Assembly (NCBI GenBank): GCA_947501115.1
Contig: CANMVX010000001.1
Coordinates: 186,001 to 250,000 of the forward strand
Length of the DNA stretch: 64,000 nt
Source: Haliscomenobacteraceae bacterium
GTDB lineage: Bacteria; Bacteroidota; Bacteroidia; Chitinophagales; Saprospiraceae
Direction: 5' to 3'
The position numbers and the translations under genes were made by a program. The notes below the pieces were generated by a model. That model was not told the DNA's origin. It saw only the letters and a program-made list of their open reading frames with translations, and searched no databases. Positions 53,470 through 62,494 of the stretch are shown piece after piece. Every line of letters starts with the position of its first letter. The stretch's first letter is position 1.

Positions 53470-56205
53470 ATGCAAAGTAAACAAAAATATTACTTTTATC
53501 TAACTGCCATATTAGGAATTTTGTTTTTCCTGATAGGGTCAGCTCCTTTGTTAAGTCAAAAAATAGCCTTAGATTCTTTCCCTGGCGAAGGTTCTATGCA
53601 GGATACCTCCGTAGTCCAAAGGCAATATGTGCGTTTTTCTAAAGATTCATTGAGTGCGCCTATTGATGCGTCCTGCAAAGATTCAATGATCTTAGATAAC
53701 AAAAATAAAAAGCTCTATCTATATGGTGAGGCAGTAGTAAATTATGAAAAAGTTGAATTGAAGGCAGGTTTTATAGAACTTGACTGGGATAATAACATCA
53801 TTTTAGCAAAGGGCACAGGGACGAAAGAAAGTAATCCTGCCTTCAAGGAAGGGGAGCAAGAAATATCAGCTTTTGAACTTCGGTATAATTTTAAAACTCA
53901 AAAAGGTAAAGTTTTTCAAAGTACTTCCCAACAAAATGATATTGTAATTCATTCGGAACAAGCGAAATTTATCCGTACTGCTGGAACAGATTCAACTCAA
54001 AACGATGTCCTTTATAGTACGAATTCCATTTTTACCACTTGTACAGCCGATCATCCGCATTTTGGCATCAGAAGTACTAAACAAAAAATAATTCCTAATA
54101 AATTAATTATTGTGGGTCCTTCCCGATTAGAAATAATGGATATTCCAACTCCCATTTGGCTTCCTTTTGGTTTTTTTCCTATCAATCCGCAAAATAAATC
54201 TTCTACTGGTTTACTTTTTCCAAGAGATTATGAATATTCACCTGAGTGGGGTTATGGTTTAAGAGACATAGGATGGTTTTTCCCTATCAATGATTATTTA
54301 AATCTGGCGCTTAGGGGAAATATTTATTTTAGAGGTACCTGGGGGGTTAGTGCATCTTCTGATTACAGAAAAAGATATAAATATTCGGGTTCGCTGAATC
54401 TTGGTTTTGATTCCAGAAAAACTGAAAATCTTCAAACAGGTATATTTTCTCCTCAAAATTCAGTGCAAATCAGATGGTCACACAGACAAGAGAGTGGTGC
54501 GCACCCAACGAATCGTTTTGGCGGTAGTGTGAATATTCAAACCAATGGATTTCAAAACAGGGTTTTCAACGATGCTGCATCTGTTTTGCAGACGCAGTTA
54601 AATTCTAATATGTCATTTGATAAAAACTATACAGATAAACCTTACAATTGGTCTGTTTCTTTTAATCACTCTCAGAATCTGTTAAACAAGGAAATAACTA
54701 TTAATTTTCCTGATCTTAGATTTCAAACGCAATCCATAAATCCCTTTAAAAGGAAAATTGCATCAGGTGCTGAAAAATGGTACGAAGCTATCGTTATGAG
54801 GTATCGAAATGAGGTTAGAAATAGTTTTGCCGCTACAGATACTACTTTGTTTTCCACAAAAACCCTTAGCGATGCAAAATTTGGTGTAAATCAAGCTGTG
54901 GAGGCAAGTACCTCATTTAAAATTTTACGGTTTTTTAATCTTAATCCATCAGCTAACTATCGGGAAGTTTGGCAAATGCAACAATTAAGGAAAGATTTTG
55001 ATCCAACGCCCACCATACGAAGAGATACGATTTATAATGAGGCCAAAACTTCTTTTCAAGTTATTTCAGATACCACTCAATATGGTCGTGTAAATACAGA
55101 TACAATACCAGGGTTTGCTTCTTATCGTACATTTGATATGGGGTTTGGTCTTAATACAAGACTTTTTAGCACATTGCAATTTAAAAGTGGTTTTTTAAGA
55201 GGTCTGAGACACGAAGTGAGACCAACGATATCCTTTAATTATTCTCCCGACTATATTAAGCCTTTTTACGACACCATAAATACTGATACACGATATGCCG
55301 ACAGATATCAGGTATATACTCCGTTTGAACAATCTATTTACGGTTCGCCTCCACAATCGGGTAAGCAAATGGCTATAGGATACTCCTTGAATAATATTTT
55401 ACTAGCTAAAATTGCACCCAAAAAGGATTCTACACTTAAAACGGTGAACCTTATTGATAATCTCGTGATAACGGGGAATTATAATTTTGCTGCTGATTCC
55501 CTTCGTTGGAGTCCTGTTTTTGTTAGTACCACAGCACGTTTTTTCAAGGGTGCTACCACGGCATCTTTTTCCATGATTTATGATCCTTACATGAAAAATG
55601 CCAGGAATGAGAGAATTAATACCTTTTGGTGGAAGGAAACGGGAAGACCTTTGCGTTTAGATCAGGCTAATTTGCGTATTTCGTCTAATCTTACGGTAGC
55701 AAAAATACGTGCTCTTTTTCAAGGGAAACCGGAGGAGGTAGTCACAGATGTCAGAAATTCAAGACCGGATCAAAATAGCCCTTCACTTATTGGGAATCAA
55801 ACGAATAGAAGTAATAAACAGACTATTGACAATGCTACGGAAGAAGATTTTTTAAGTTTATTTGAAAATTTTTCAATCTCCCATAATATTGATTTTACCT
55901 GGAGGGAGGAAAATGGAGCCATTCGATTTTTAGTGGAGACCAATTCTATAAATTGTAGGGGAGATATTAAATTAACCCCCAACTGGGCGATTAGTGTGGG
56001 TAATTTTGGTTATGATTTTGTTCGCGAAGGTTTGTCTTACCCATCTTTTGGATTTATACGCGAATTACATTGTTGGGATATGTCTTTTAACTGGCAGCCA
56101 CAAAGAGGTACCTACAGCTTTATGCTAAGGGTTAAACCAGGTACCCTCGATTTCATAAAAATACCTTACCAGCGAAATAACGGAGATACGCTTAGAGCCT
56201 TTTAG
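53470..56205 (+). CDS. LPS assembly outer-membrane protein LptD (Bacteroidota type)
   Basis: Start at 53470 (MQSKQKYYFYLTAILGILFF) begins a signal peptide. Eight codons upstream have no homology. The 911 residues comprise an N-terminal beta-jellyroll (OstA/LptA-like, SMILDNKNKKLYLYGEAVVN ... LKAGFIELDWDNNIILAKG) and a large barrel (LFPRDYEYSPEWGYGLRDIG, ...) ending in MLRVKPGTLDFIKIPYQRNN. It threads lipopolysaccharide into the outer leaflet. The amidase gene is divergent, 42 bases away. The stop TAG overlaps the stop of the helicase gene by four bases. Confidence 0.9.
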   Translation: MQSKQKYYFYLTAILGILFFLIGSAPLLSQKIALDSFPGEGSMQDTSVVQRQYVRFSKDSLSAPIDASCKDSMILDNKNKKLYLYGEAVVNYEKVELKAGFIELDWDNNIILAKGTGTKESNPAFKEGEQEISAFELRYNFKTQKGKVFQSTSQQNDIVIHSEQAKFIRTAGTDSTQNDVLYSTNSIFTTCTADHPHFGIRSTKQKIIPNKLIIVGPSRLEIMDIPTPIWLPFGFFPINPQNKSSTGLLFPRDYEYSPEWGYGLRDIGWFFPINDYLNLALRGNIYFRGTWGVSASSDYRKRYKYSGSLNLGFDSRKTENLQTGIFSPQNSVQIRWSHRQESGAHPTNRFGGSVNIQTNGFQNRVFNDAASVLQTQLNSNMSFDKNYTDKPYNWSVSFNHSQNLLNKEITINFPDLRFQTQSINPFKRKIASGAEKWYEAIVMRYRNEVRNSFAATDTTLFSTKTLSDAKFGVNQAVEASTSFKILRFFNLNPSANYREVWQMQQLRKDFDPTPTIRRDTIYNEAKTSFQVISDTTQYGRVNTDTIPGFASYRTFDMGFGLNTRLFSTLQFKSGFLRGLRHEVRPTISFNYSPDYIKPFYDTINTDTRYADRYQVYTPFEQSIYGSPPQSGKQMAIGYSLNNILLAKIAPKKDSTLKTVNLIDNLVITGNYNFAADSLRWSPVFVSTTARFFKGATTASFSMIYDPYMKNARNERINTFWWKETGRPLRLDQANLRISSNLTVAKIRALFQGKPEEVVTDVRNSRPDQNSPSLIGNQTNRSNKQTIDNATEEDFLSLFENFSISHNIDFTWREENGAIRFLVETNSINCRGDIKLTPNWAISVGNFGYDFVREGLSYPSFGFIRELHCWDMSFNWQPQRGTYSFMLRVKPGTLDFIKIPYQRNNGDTLRAF

Positions 56206-58343
56206 TCAATTAATTTATAAGGATATGTTTTTTGTAAAATACTTGATTTAGATCCATTGCCAGAGATGTAGAGAAGCATTTTAGCACGCGTCATTGCAAC
56301 ATATAATAGCGCTTTATCTCTTTTTTCAGCTTCTTTTTTTTCTTCATCTGATGGATATAGACGAGGTTTCAGAAAAGTGTTAGCATTTAATCCAACTAAA
56401 AAGATAACTTTAAATTCAAGACCTTTGAGACTATGGAAAGTGGAGGTACTCAAATGTTCGGGTAAACTTAGCTCATTATTCTTCTCTATCTTTCTGACTT
56501 TATAACCACCATTATGAAAGTGACTATGAAATTCTTGAATATCTCCATTTCTTTTGGCTGCAATGCAAATATCTTCCGGCAAGTATAATCCTGTATCTAT
56601 CAATTCCTTTATTTTATTTTCTACAAATTGTATTTCATCTATCAAGTTATTAAAGTGTATGTAACTAGGTTCAGGTCCATAACTTAAAGAGGTATAACCT
56701 TGTATTTTCTCAATGGAGTTACTAAAATCAGAAAAAGTTTCTTCACCGAGCGCTTTTACAGCATCCTTCCTGATCTCCTCCGTTGTTCTATAATTTCGCA
56801 ATAATCTTCTTGATTTTTTTCCTCTGGTTTCAATTCTAAGCGCTAAAAAGTTTATATTTCTGTCATATACTTTTTGCAGTGGGTCACCAACCATAAATAA
56901 ATCATTTATACCTGGTTTAACAATACTTCTTAAAAAACGAACTTCAATATTTGATAAATCTTGTAATTCATCCAGAATAATATGTGCATAAGGTTTAGTT
57001 GATTTGTCTTTGTAATGGGTAATTAACTCATAAAAAAGTTCATCCCCCTCGAGTTTAAAAGTTTTTTTCTTCTCTTCTCTGTATTCCAAATGCTTATGCC
57101 AGAATAGCTCTTTCATTTCTTTTGAAATTCTGGTCTCTCTTCCTGTTCTTTGTATGACAAGATAATCGGCCAAGGATTCTATTTGATGGAAAAGGATCAC
57201 TTTTTGGTATTCATCTTCAGCAAATTCTGGAGTAATCTGGGTGCCTTTCAATATTTTCTCCCAAATTTTCAGTTGTCTTGTTTTTTTATTAGCATAGCTG
57301 TTTTCTTCTTCCTTTTTGAAACCCTCTTCGATTTGATTTTTCAGGTGATTTATTTTTGAAGCCAGATGGTGAGCAACATAGTGAATGGTCATAATATCGT
57401 AAATACCTTTATTACTTAAATTTAATTGATTTACTTGTGCGCTTAAATTACTAGCCAGAGCATTAGTGTAGGTGCAAAAAAGTAATCTTTTTCCCTCTGG
57501 AAGTCCATTCTTTATTAGGTAGGAGAATCGGTGTAAAGCGGCCACTGTTTTTCCTGTTCCAGCCCCTCCGGTAATTTTAACAGGTCCGTTAAAATTAGCT
57601 TCCACCAATTTTGTTTGTTCAGGGTGAAGGAAAAACTGCCAGTTATTTTCACCAAGTAGAAATTGAATGAGTAGAGGATCCTCTGTATTTTGGATAAAAT
57701 TTTGTTTGTTATTAGGAGATTTTAATTGAATTTCTGTATCCTCAGAAATTGATTTACCTTCCTTCACTTGCTCTAGTAACTCTCTTTTGTCAGAACCATT
57801 GAAAATGAGACTAATTTTTTCATAAGCCTCATCGGGTAGGTTGTTCTTAACTTCCAAAAGCTTGTCCAGGCTTATTATGCTAATTACTTTTTCTACTTCT
57901 GATTCAGGCACACCTAAATTTAATAAGTCATCAATAGTTAAATTGTATGGATGATGAAAAGGAATTATTTTATACGATGAAGGTTCAGTGGTTGGTTCAT
58001 TTATCTCAATGGGCTCATAGAGTTGCATGCTATGAATGAAGGCATTCCAAATCAATTTTTTATTCTTCGCCCAGGCATGTGCATCGTCATGTTTATCAAC
58101 CCATAGCATAAAATAATTATTGCCAGTGGGAGGAAACCCAACGATGGCTCTATAATCATCATCAATTCTAACGGTTCTTAAATTTCTATCTTTAAATGAA
58201 ATTATTTTTTCAAAATCTATGGCATGACTTTTAGGATTTTCCTTGAACTTTGGAAAAAATGCAGTAACCTTTTTCTTGATTTCATTTGGTAGTCTTTCTG
58301 TTGCCTTATGAAAATCTTTTCCTACATAAATGATTGGATTCAT
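56202..58343 (-). CDS. UvrD-type helicase with RelE-like N-terminal domain
   Basis: The protein has 713 residues. Residues 1-~95 look like a RelE/ParE toxin fold: NPIIYVGKDFHKATERLPNE, a helix pair, then NLRTVRIDDDYRAIVGFPPT and FMLWVDKHDDAHAWAK. After a linker (~100-240) comes a superfamily 1 helicase. Its motifs are Walker A GGAGTGKT (259-266), IILDELQDLSNIEV (Walker B), FMVGDPLQKVYDR (motif III), NYRTTEEIR (motif IV), STFHSLKGLEFKVIFLVGL (motif V) and LLYVAMTRAKMLLYISG (motif VI). The fusion is rarely described. It may recruit the helicase to ribosome- or DNA-bound targets, or the toxin part may be a regulatory module. No antitoxin gene is next to it. The convergent lptD stop overlaps it by four bases. 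Confidence 0.88.
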   Translation of the reverse strand: MNPIIYVGKDFHKATERLPNEIKKKVTAFFPKFKENPKSHAIDFEKIISFKDRNLRTVRIDDDYRAIVGFPPTGNNYFMLWVDKHDDAHAWAKNKKLIWNAFIHSMQLYEPIEINEPTTEPSSYKIIPFHHPYNLTIDDLLNLGVPESEVEKVISIISLDKLLEVKNNLPDEAYEKISLIFNGSDKRELLEQVKEGKSISEDTEIQLKSPNNKQNFIQNTEDPLLIQFLLGENNWQFFLHPEQTKLVEANFNGPVKITGGAGTGKTVAALHRFSYLIKNGLPEGKRLLFCTYTNALASNLSAQVNQLNLSNKGIYDIMTIHYVAHHLASKINHLKNQIEEGFKKEEENSYANKKTRQLKIWEKILKGTQITPEFAEDEYQKVILFHQIESLADYLVIQRTGRETRISKEMKELFWHKHLEYREEKKKTFKLEGDELFYELITHYKDKSTKPYAHIILDELQDLSNIEVRFLRSIVKPGINDLFMVGDPLQKVYDRNINFLALRIETRGKKSRRLLRNYRTTEEIRKDAVKALGEETFSDFSNSIEKIQGYTSLSYGPEPSYIHFNNLIDEIQFVENKIKELIDTGLYLPEDICIAAKRNGDIQEFHSHFHNGGYKVRKIEKNNELSLPEHLSTSTFHSLKGLEFKVIFLVGLNANTFLKPRLYPSDEEKKEAEKRDKALLYVAMTRAKMLLYISGNGSKSSILQKTYPYKLID

Positions 58344-58444
58344 CTTTTTTGCCTTAAATTAATATGATTTTATTTGATTGGTATAATAAATTAGGGGAAA
58401 TAATAGGGGAATTAGGGGAACACCTATTTTATCGTTTTATTTCC

Positions 58445-58452
58445 TACCTTTG
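58445..58452 (+). promoter_or_regulatory. -7 promoter element of rnpB
   Basis: TACCTTTG matches TAnnTTTG and ends four bases before the first base of RNase P RNA, the expected distance to a transcription start. Confidence 0.6.
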
Positions 58453-58455
58453 CAT

Positions 58456-58821
58456 TGGAAATTGCCCTGTCGCGGCTCTTTATTGAGATGAGGAAAGTCC
58501 GGACAACGCAGTGCGCCACACCATCTAACGGATGGGCATGTTTTAACATGACAGATAGGGTCGCAGAAAATTACCGCCGGCTTGCCGGTAAGGGTGAAAA
58601 CGGGAGGTAAGAGCTCCCGCATCGGTTGGGTAACCAGTCAGTGGGATAAACCTTGTGGGTTGAAATGCCATGTATATCCTGGGTTCCTTCGGGAGGTGGA
58701 GTTGCACGCTCTACTGGAAACGGTCAGGAGGGGTAGGCAGATTGAGCTTTGGTGTGAACCTAAGCCTAGATAAATGACAGGGAACCTTTCGGGGTTACAG
58801 AATCCGGCTTATAGATTTCCA
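58456..58821 (+). ncRNA. rnpB: RNase P RNA (bacterial type A)
   Basis: The ~366-base RNA shows the conserved core: GAGGAAAGTCCGGACAAC early (58489-58508) and ACAGAATCCGGCTTATAGAT at the 3' end. The P1 stem pairs TGGAAAT at the start with ATTTCCA at the end. It removes the 5' leader of tRNA precursors. Protein ORFs in this stretch are artefacts of the RNA gene. Confidence 0.96.
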
Positions 58822-58826
58822 TTTTT

Positions 58827-58866
58827 TCCGGTATTGTTTTTGACCAAAACAATACCGGATTTTTTT
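58827..58866 (+). terminator. Terminator of rnpB
   Basis: TCCGGTATTGTTTT and AAAACAATACCGGA form a 14-base stem around TGACC, followed by TTTTTT. It starts six bases after the RNase P RNA. Confidence 0.85.
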
Positions 58867-58965
58867 GTCTATATAGACGCTTACTTCCTCTAATTATTAA
58901 AGAAAAACAAAGCTTTCTCATGGGAAAGACTTATTTTTATATATTTTAATATTAAGACTTTTTCA

Positions 58966-59466
58966 ATGGATTATATTTGGCTGATTTTATCTCTCATTTG
59001 CATCATTACAGGTGTTTTAGGTAGTTTACTTCCTGTTCTTCCCGGATTACCTATCAGTTGGGTTGGTTTAGTCTTGCTTATGCTTACCAAGCCGATTGAA
59101 ACTGATGTTATGCTTCTTTCAGTGACAGGTGTAATTGCTATCGGCGTAGGTATATTAGATTATTGGATTCCCGCAAAAGGTACTAAGGCCTTTGGTGGTT
59201 CTAAATATGGCGTGTGGGGCACAAATATTGGTCTGGTCGTTGGATTGATAGTGCCCGTTCCTTTCGGATTTATTTGGGGTCCCTTTTTAGGTGCTTTTAT
59301 TGGTGAATGGTGGTTTGCCTCCCGGAAAGGTAATGAAGCGATGTGGGCTGCAACAGGTTCGTTTGTTGGTTTTCTTACTTCAACTTTTTTAAAACTCGTG
59401 GTATCTATGGTATTTTTAGGCATCTTTGTTACGCTCGTTTGGAATCATTTTTCCCTATTTTTTTAG
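58966..59466 (+). CDS. DUF456 membrane protein
   Basis: The 166-residue protein has four membrane helices, with the DUF456 signatures GVLGSLLPVLPGLPISWVGL at the start, DYWIPAKGTKAFGGSKYGVW in the centre and GPFLGAFIGEWWF in the second half. The family is widespread, glycine-rich and of unknown function. It stands between rnpB and the convergent alcohol dehydrogenase gene, with which it overlaps by 12 bases. Confidence 0.9.
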   Translation: MDYIWLILSLICIITGVLGSLLPVLPGLPISWVGLVLLMLTKPIETDVMLLSVTGVIAIGVGILDYWIPAKGTKAFGGSKYGVWGTNIGLVVGLIVPVPFGFIWGPFLGAFIGEWWFASRKGNEAMWAATGSFVGFLTSTFLKLVVSMVFLGIFVTLVWNHFSLFF

Positions 59467-60483
59467 TTCATCGACCTTAATAATGCCTTTTATTAGGGTT
59501 TGATCCCCTATGAATGTGGTGAAGCTATTTACTACTTCTTTAAAATCTAAAGTATGTGTAATAAGTAAGGCAGGGTCTATTTCTTTCTTATCGATCTTGT
59601 TCATAACTTGTTCGAAATCATGTTTTGTGGCATTTCTACTGCTCATTAAGGTGGCTTCCCTTTTGTGAAATTCCGGATGATTTATATGCAGATCTTCCCG
59701 TTGCAACCCTATAAGGATCCATTTTCCGCCATGACCTAAAAACGTTAATTGTTGCTGTATTGACTTTTTGTTTCCTGTAGCATCGATGACAATATCTGCA
59801 AAATGTCCATTTGTTAACTCTTTTATTTGATCAAACAGGGTTTCATCATTGCCATTAAATGAATGTTCAATGCCCAAAATGGATTTACAATAAGCTATTC
59901 TGTTTTGATTAATATCAATGAGGATAATTTTATCGGTTTTTGATTTTGCAAACATTAGCGCACCAATGCCTATCGGACCGGCGCCAAATATAATAACCCA
60001 GTCATTTTCCAAAATATCAGCTCTCATGATCCCATGATATGAAATAGAAAGGGGTTCAACCATAGATAAATGTTCAAGATCTGTTTCCACCCGACCTACC
60101 ATAATATTATCCTCTGGAACAGATACATATTCTCCAAATCCTCCATCCACATGTACCCCCATAACTTTTAAATGGGCACAACAATTTGTTTTTCCTCTAA
60201 CACAACTGTTACATTTTCCACAGGATAAATAGGGTAGCACACTGACAGGTTTCCCTAATAATGATTTATTATCGATTTTTGCATCCACTATAATACCAGA
60301 TAGCTCATGCCCTAATACGCGTGGATAGGAAAAATAGGGTTGATTACCATGAAAAGCATGTATATCAGTTCCACAAATGCCAATATTTTTTATTTGAACC
60401 AATAATTCTCCTTTTTTTAAAATGGGTATTTCAACGTCTCTTTCTTCAAATTCATAAGGTTTTATTAGGGTGATTTGCTTCAT
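59455..60483 (-). CDS. Zinc-dependent alcohol dehydrogenase family protein
   Basis: The 342 residues are of the medium-chain zinc dehydrogenase class. The catalytic zinc region is IGICGTDIHAFHGNQ with GHELSGIIV. The structural zinc site is LSCGKCNSCVRGKTNCC. The NAD-binding motif is IFGAGPIGIGALMFA. It is closest in pattern to polyol, threonine or L-galactonate type dehydrogenases, but the substrate cannot be set. It lies 13 bases downstream of the GH5 gene on the same strand and may handle a sugar released by that enzyme. Confidence 0.88.
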   Translation of the reverse strand: MKQITLIKPYEFEERDVEIPILKKGELLVQIKNIGICGTDIHAFHGNQPYFSYPRVLGHELSGIIVDAKIDNKSLLGKPVSVLPYLSCGKCNSCVRGKTNCCAHLKVMGVHVDGGFGEYVSVPEDNIMVGRVETDLEHLSMVEPLSISYHGIMRADILENDWVIIFGAGPIGIGALMFAKSKTDKIILIDINQNRIAYCKSILGIEHSFNGNDETLFDQIKELTNGHFADIVIDATGNKKSIQQQLTFLGHGGKWILIGLQREDLHINHPEFHKREATLMSSRNATKHDFEQVMNKIDKKEIDPALLITHTLDFKEVVNSFTTFIGDQTLIKGIIKVDELKK

Positions 60484-60496
60484 TTTTTAAGTTGTT

Positions 60497-62443
60497 TTAA
60501 TGTAAGATGATAAACGGTTGGCTTCCTTGATTTCCATTTTTTGAAGTAATTCTAATAAAATAGTTTCCATTGGTTATATCGTGGATAGGTATGTTTACTT
60601 GATTTTCTATTTGTCCAGATTTCTTTTCAATGCCTTGCAAATCAAATATTTGATAATGAAAAGTATGTTCTACACTGGAAATATTAACCCTTAATTCATT
60701 TGAGACTGGATTTGGATAAAGATCAAATTTTAGGAGATTAGATATTTGCGAAGTAAAAGATGGGGAACTTGGTTTAAGTCTTATTTCATCAAAAAACAAA
60801 ATTCCGGATGATAAATCACTGGACTCAGCTACAAATTCAATTCGATCAACTGATTTCCAATCGAATTTTCCTTCAGGATTATGCCATTTATTTTCATCCC
60901 AAGCCCCCTGCTCCTTAAATTTAGATAGAGGAATTTCAATTAATTGCCAGGAATCGTCCCATTTAACCATTTTTTCGTCAATTCTAAATGTGATTCTCCA
61001 TGGTCGGTCTCCGGCACCCGTTTTTGAATCCAAAAAGCGAACATCTATATTTTTCCCTATAATATTTCCTTTTACATAAAAAGAAAGGACAAAATTTTGC
61101 TGAACCATTTTACTTAGATCAGCTTCAGGGTGAAATTCCCAACCAATAATGTCGTATTGCTTTGGATTTTTCCAAGATAGGGCATATTTGCCCTCAAATG
61201 GTTTATCCTGTGAATAATAATTGATTTTTCCTGCGCCATAACTACTCTCCCGGAGGGAAGTTGAAAGTCTTTCTTTATATAACCATTGCTCATTTTCCAA
61301 TGGTTTTTTTTCATAATTAGCTTGTTGTGGTACATTAAAACCCAGTGCTTTTACCAACGGAATATTCAAATCAAAGTCAAATAAACCGTTACTTCCATCA
61401 TTAAATAGTCCAAATCCACCGTGATAATCCCACATTGTCCATGGAATCTTCTGAGATTCGAGTTCATTCCTGATATATTCATACCAAAAGGATCTGTCTA
61501 TTTCAGGAGATGCGGCTGCAAAAACGCCAAATTCGCCACAATAAATGGGAACATTTCTATCTTTTGCAAATTTAACGGCTATGGAAAGTTGTTCCTTTAC
61601 GTAATCAATATGCCCAATTCTTCCATAGTCATTAAATGCACTCTCAACCCAAGTGCCTTTAAGTTGAGCGGGAAAAACAGGCATTTTTGCTTTTTGATAT
61701 GGAAAGGGTACATCTTTTAATGGACTCATGGAAGGTGTTGTCCAACTGGCTCCCTGATGAGTAAACAGAAAGGGCTCGTAAAAATGGAAGGTATATATTA
61801 AATTCTTGTCCTCATAAACAGGCATTGATTTTAAATTTTGATAATTATTCCAATTCGCAGGGCCTACAATAATGGTATGTTCTTTATTGACTTGTCTAAT
61901 GGCAGTTACTACTTTTCCCTGGATTTGATTCCACGCAGCATCCGTTATGCCATTTGGTTCATTCAAAATTTCAAAATAAATATGTTTGTATTTTCCATTG
62001 AAATGGCTGGCTATTTGAGGCCAAATTTTTAAAAGCGGTAAGTCAATATTTAACGGTGTAAAACCTGAGGGGTCAAACGTATGATTATCCAGAATGAGAT
62101 GCATATTCAAATCTTCTGCCCAAGCTACTATTTCATCAAGAAATTCAAACAGTAGAGGATTCACCTCGAAATTTGGCTGACCTGAAGTATGGGAATGTAG
62201 ATGAATGGGTAATCTGATGACATCACAACCCAATGATTTCACTTGTTCAAAATCTTTTTTAGTGTATTTATTGATTTGAATTTGTCCAACCTCGTTCACT
62301 TGAAACCAATTGGTTAAATTAACTCCTTTGTTAAAGGGCATCGTGGGTTGAGCAGATAAATAATTTGGGTTCATTTGCCAGTGCAAAAAGAAGATTAAAA
62401 ATGAAATTTGTATTTTCATTTGTTGGGTTAATTTCATAATCAT
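60497..62443 (-). CDS. Secreted GH5 glycoside hydrolase with T9SS sorting domain
   Basis: The 648-residue protein has a signal-like N-terminus and a GH5 domain at ~35-380. The acid/base Glu162 lies in YFEILNEPNG and the nucleophile Glu304 in YCGEFGVF, with HLHSHTSGQPNF and HFYEPFLFTHQ also present. Next comes a carbohydrate-binding-like domain (~385-560, with RITFRIDEKMVKWDDSWQLI). The end is a type IX secretion sorting domain (FDLYPNPVSNELRVNIS ... DITNGNYFIRI). The enzyme is thus exported by the T9SS to the cell surface. The target beta-glycan (cellulose, mannan or other) cannot be told from sequence. A start at 62437 is equally possible. Confidence 0.92.
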   Translation of the reverse strand: MIMKLTQQMKIQISFLIFFLHWQMNPNYLSAQPTMPFNKGVNLTNWFQVNEVGQIQINKYTKKDFEQVKSLGCDVIRLPIHLHSHTSGQPNFEVNPLLFEFLDEIVAWAEDLNMHLILDNHTFDPSGFTPLNIDLPLLKIWPQIASHFNGKYKHIYFEILNEPNGITDAAWNQIQGKVVTAIRQVNKEHTIIVGPANWNNYQNLKSMPVYEDKNLIYTFHFYEPFLFTHQGASWTTPSMSPLKDVPFPYQKAKMPVFPAQLKGTWVESAFNDYGRIGHIDYVKEQLSIAVKFAKDRNVPIYCGEFGVFAAASPEIDRSFWYEYIRNELESQKIPWTMWDYHGGFGLFNDGSNGLFDFDLNIPLVKALGFNVPQQANYEKKPLENEQWLYKERLSTSLRESSYGAGKINYYSQDKPFEGKYALSWKNPKQYDIIGWEFHPEADLSKMVQQNFVLSFYVKGNIIGKNIDVRFLDSKTGAGDRPWRITFRIDEKMVKWDDSWQLIEIPLSKFKEQGAWDENKWHNPEGKFDWKSVDRIEFVAESSDLSSGILFFDEIRLKPSSPSFTSQISNLLKFDLYPNPVSNELRVNISSVEHTFHYQIFDLQGIEKKSGQIENQVNIPIHDITNGNYFIRITSKNGNQGSQPFIILH

Positions 62444-62494
62444 GAATAATTTTTCTAAATTAGATTGTTTCTTTTAAACTACGCCATATTCATC

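Noticed and set aside
56202-58343. Toxin-antitoxin operon
   Set aside because: The RelE-like part is fused to a helicase, and no small antitoxin gene lies on either side.
58437-58773. Small open frames on both strands between the helicase and DUF456
   Set aside because: They lie inside RNase P RNA.
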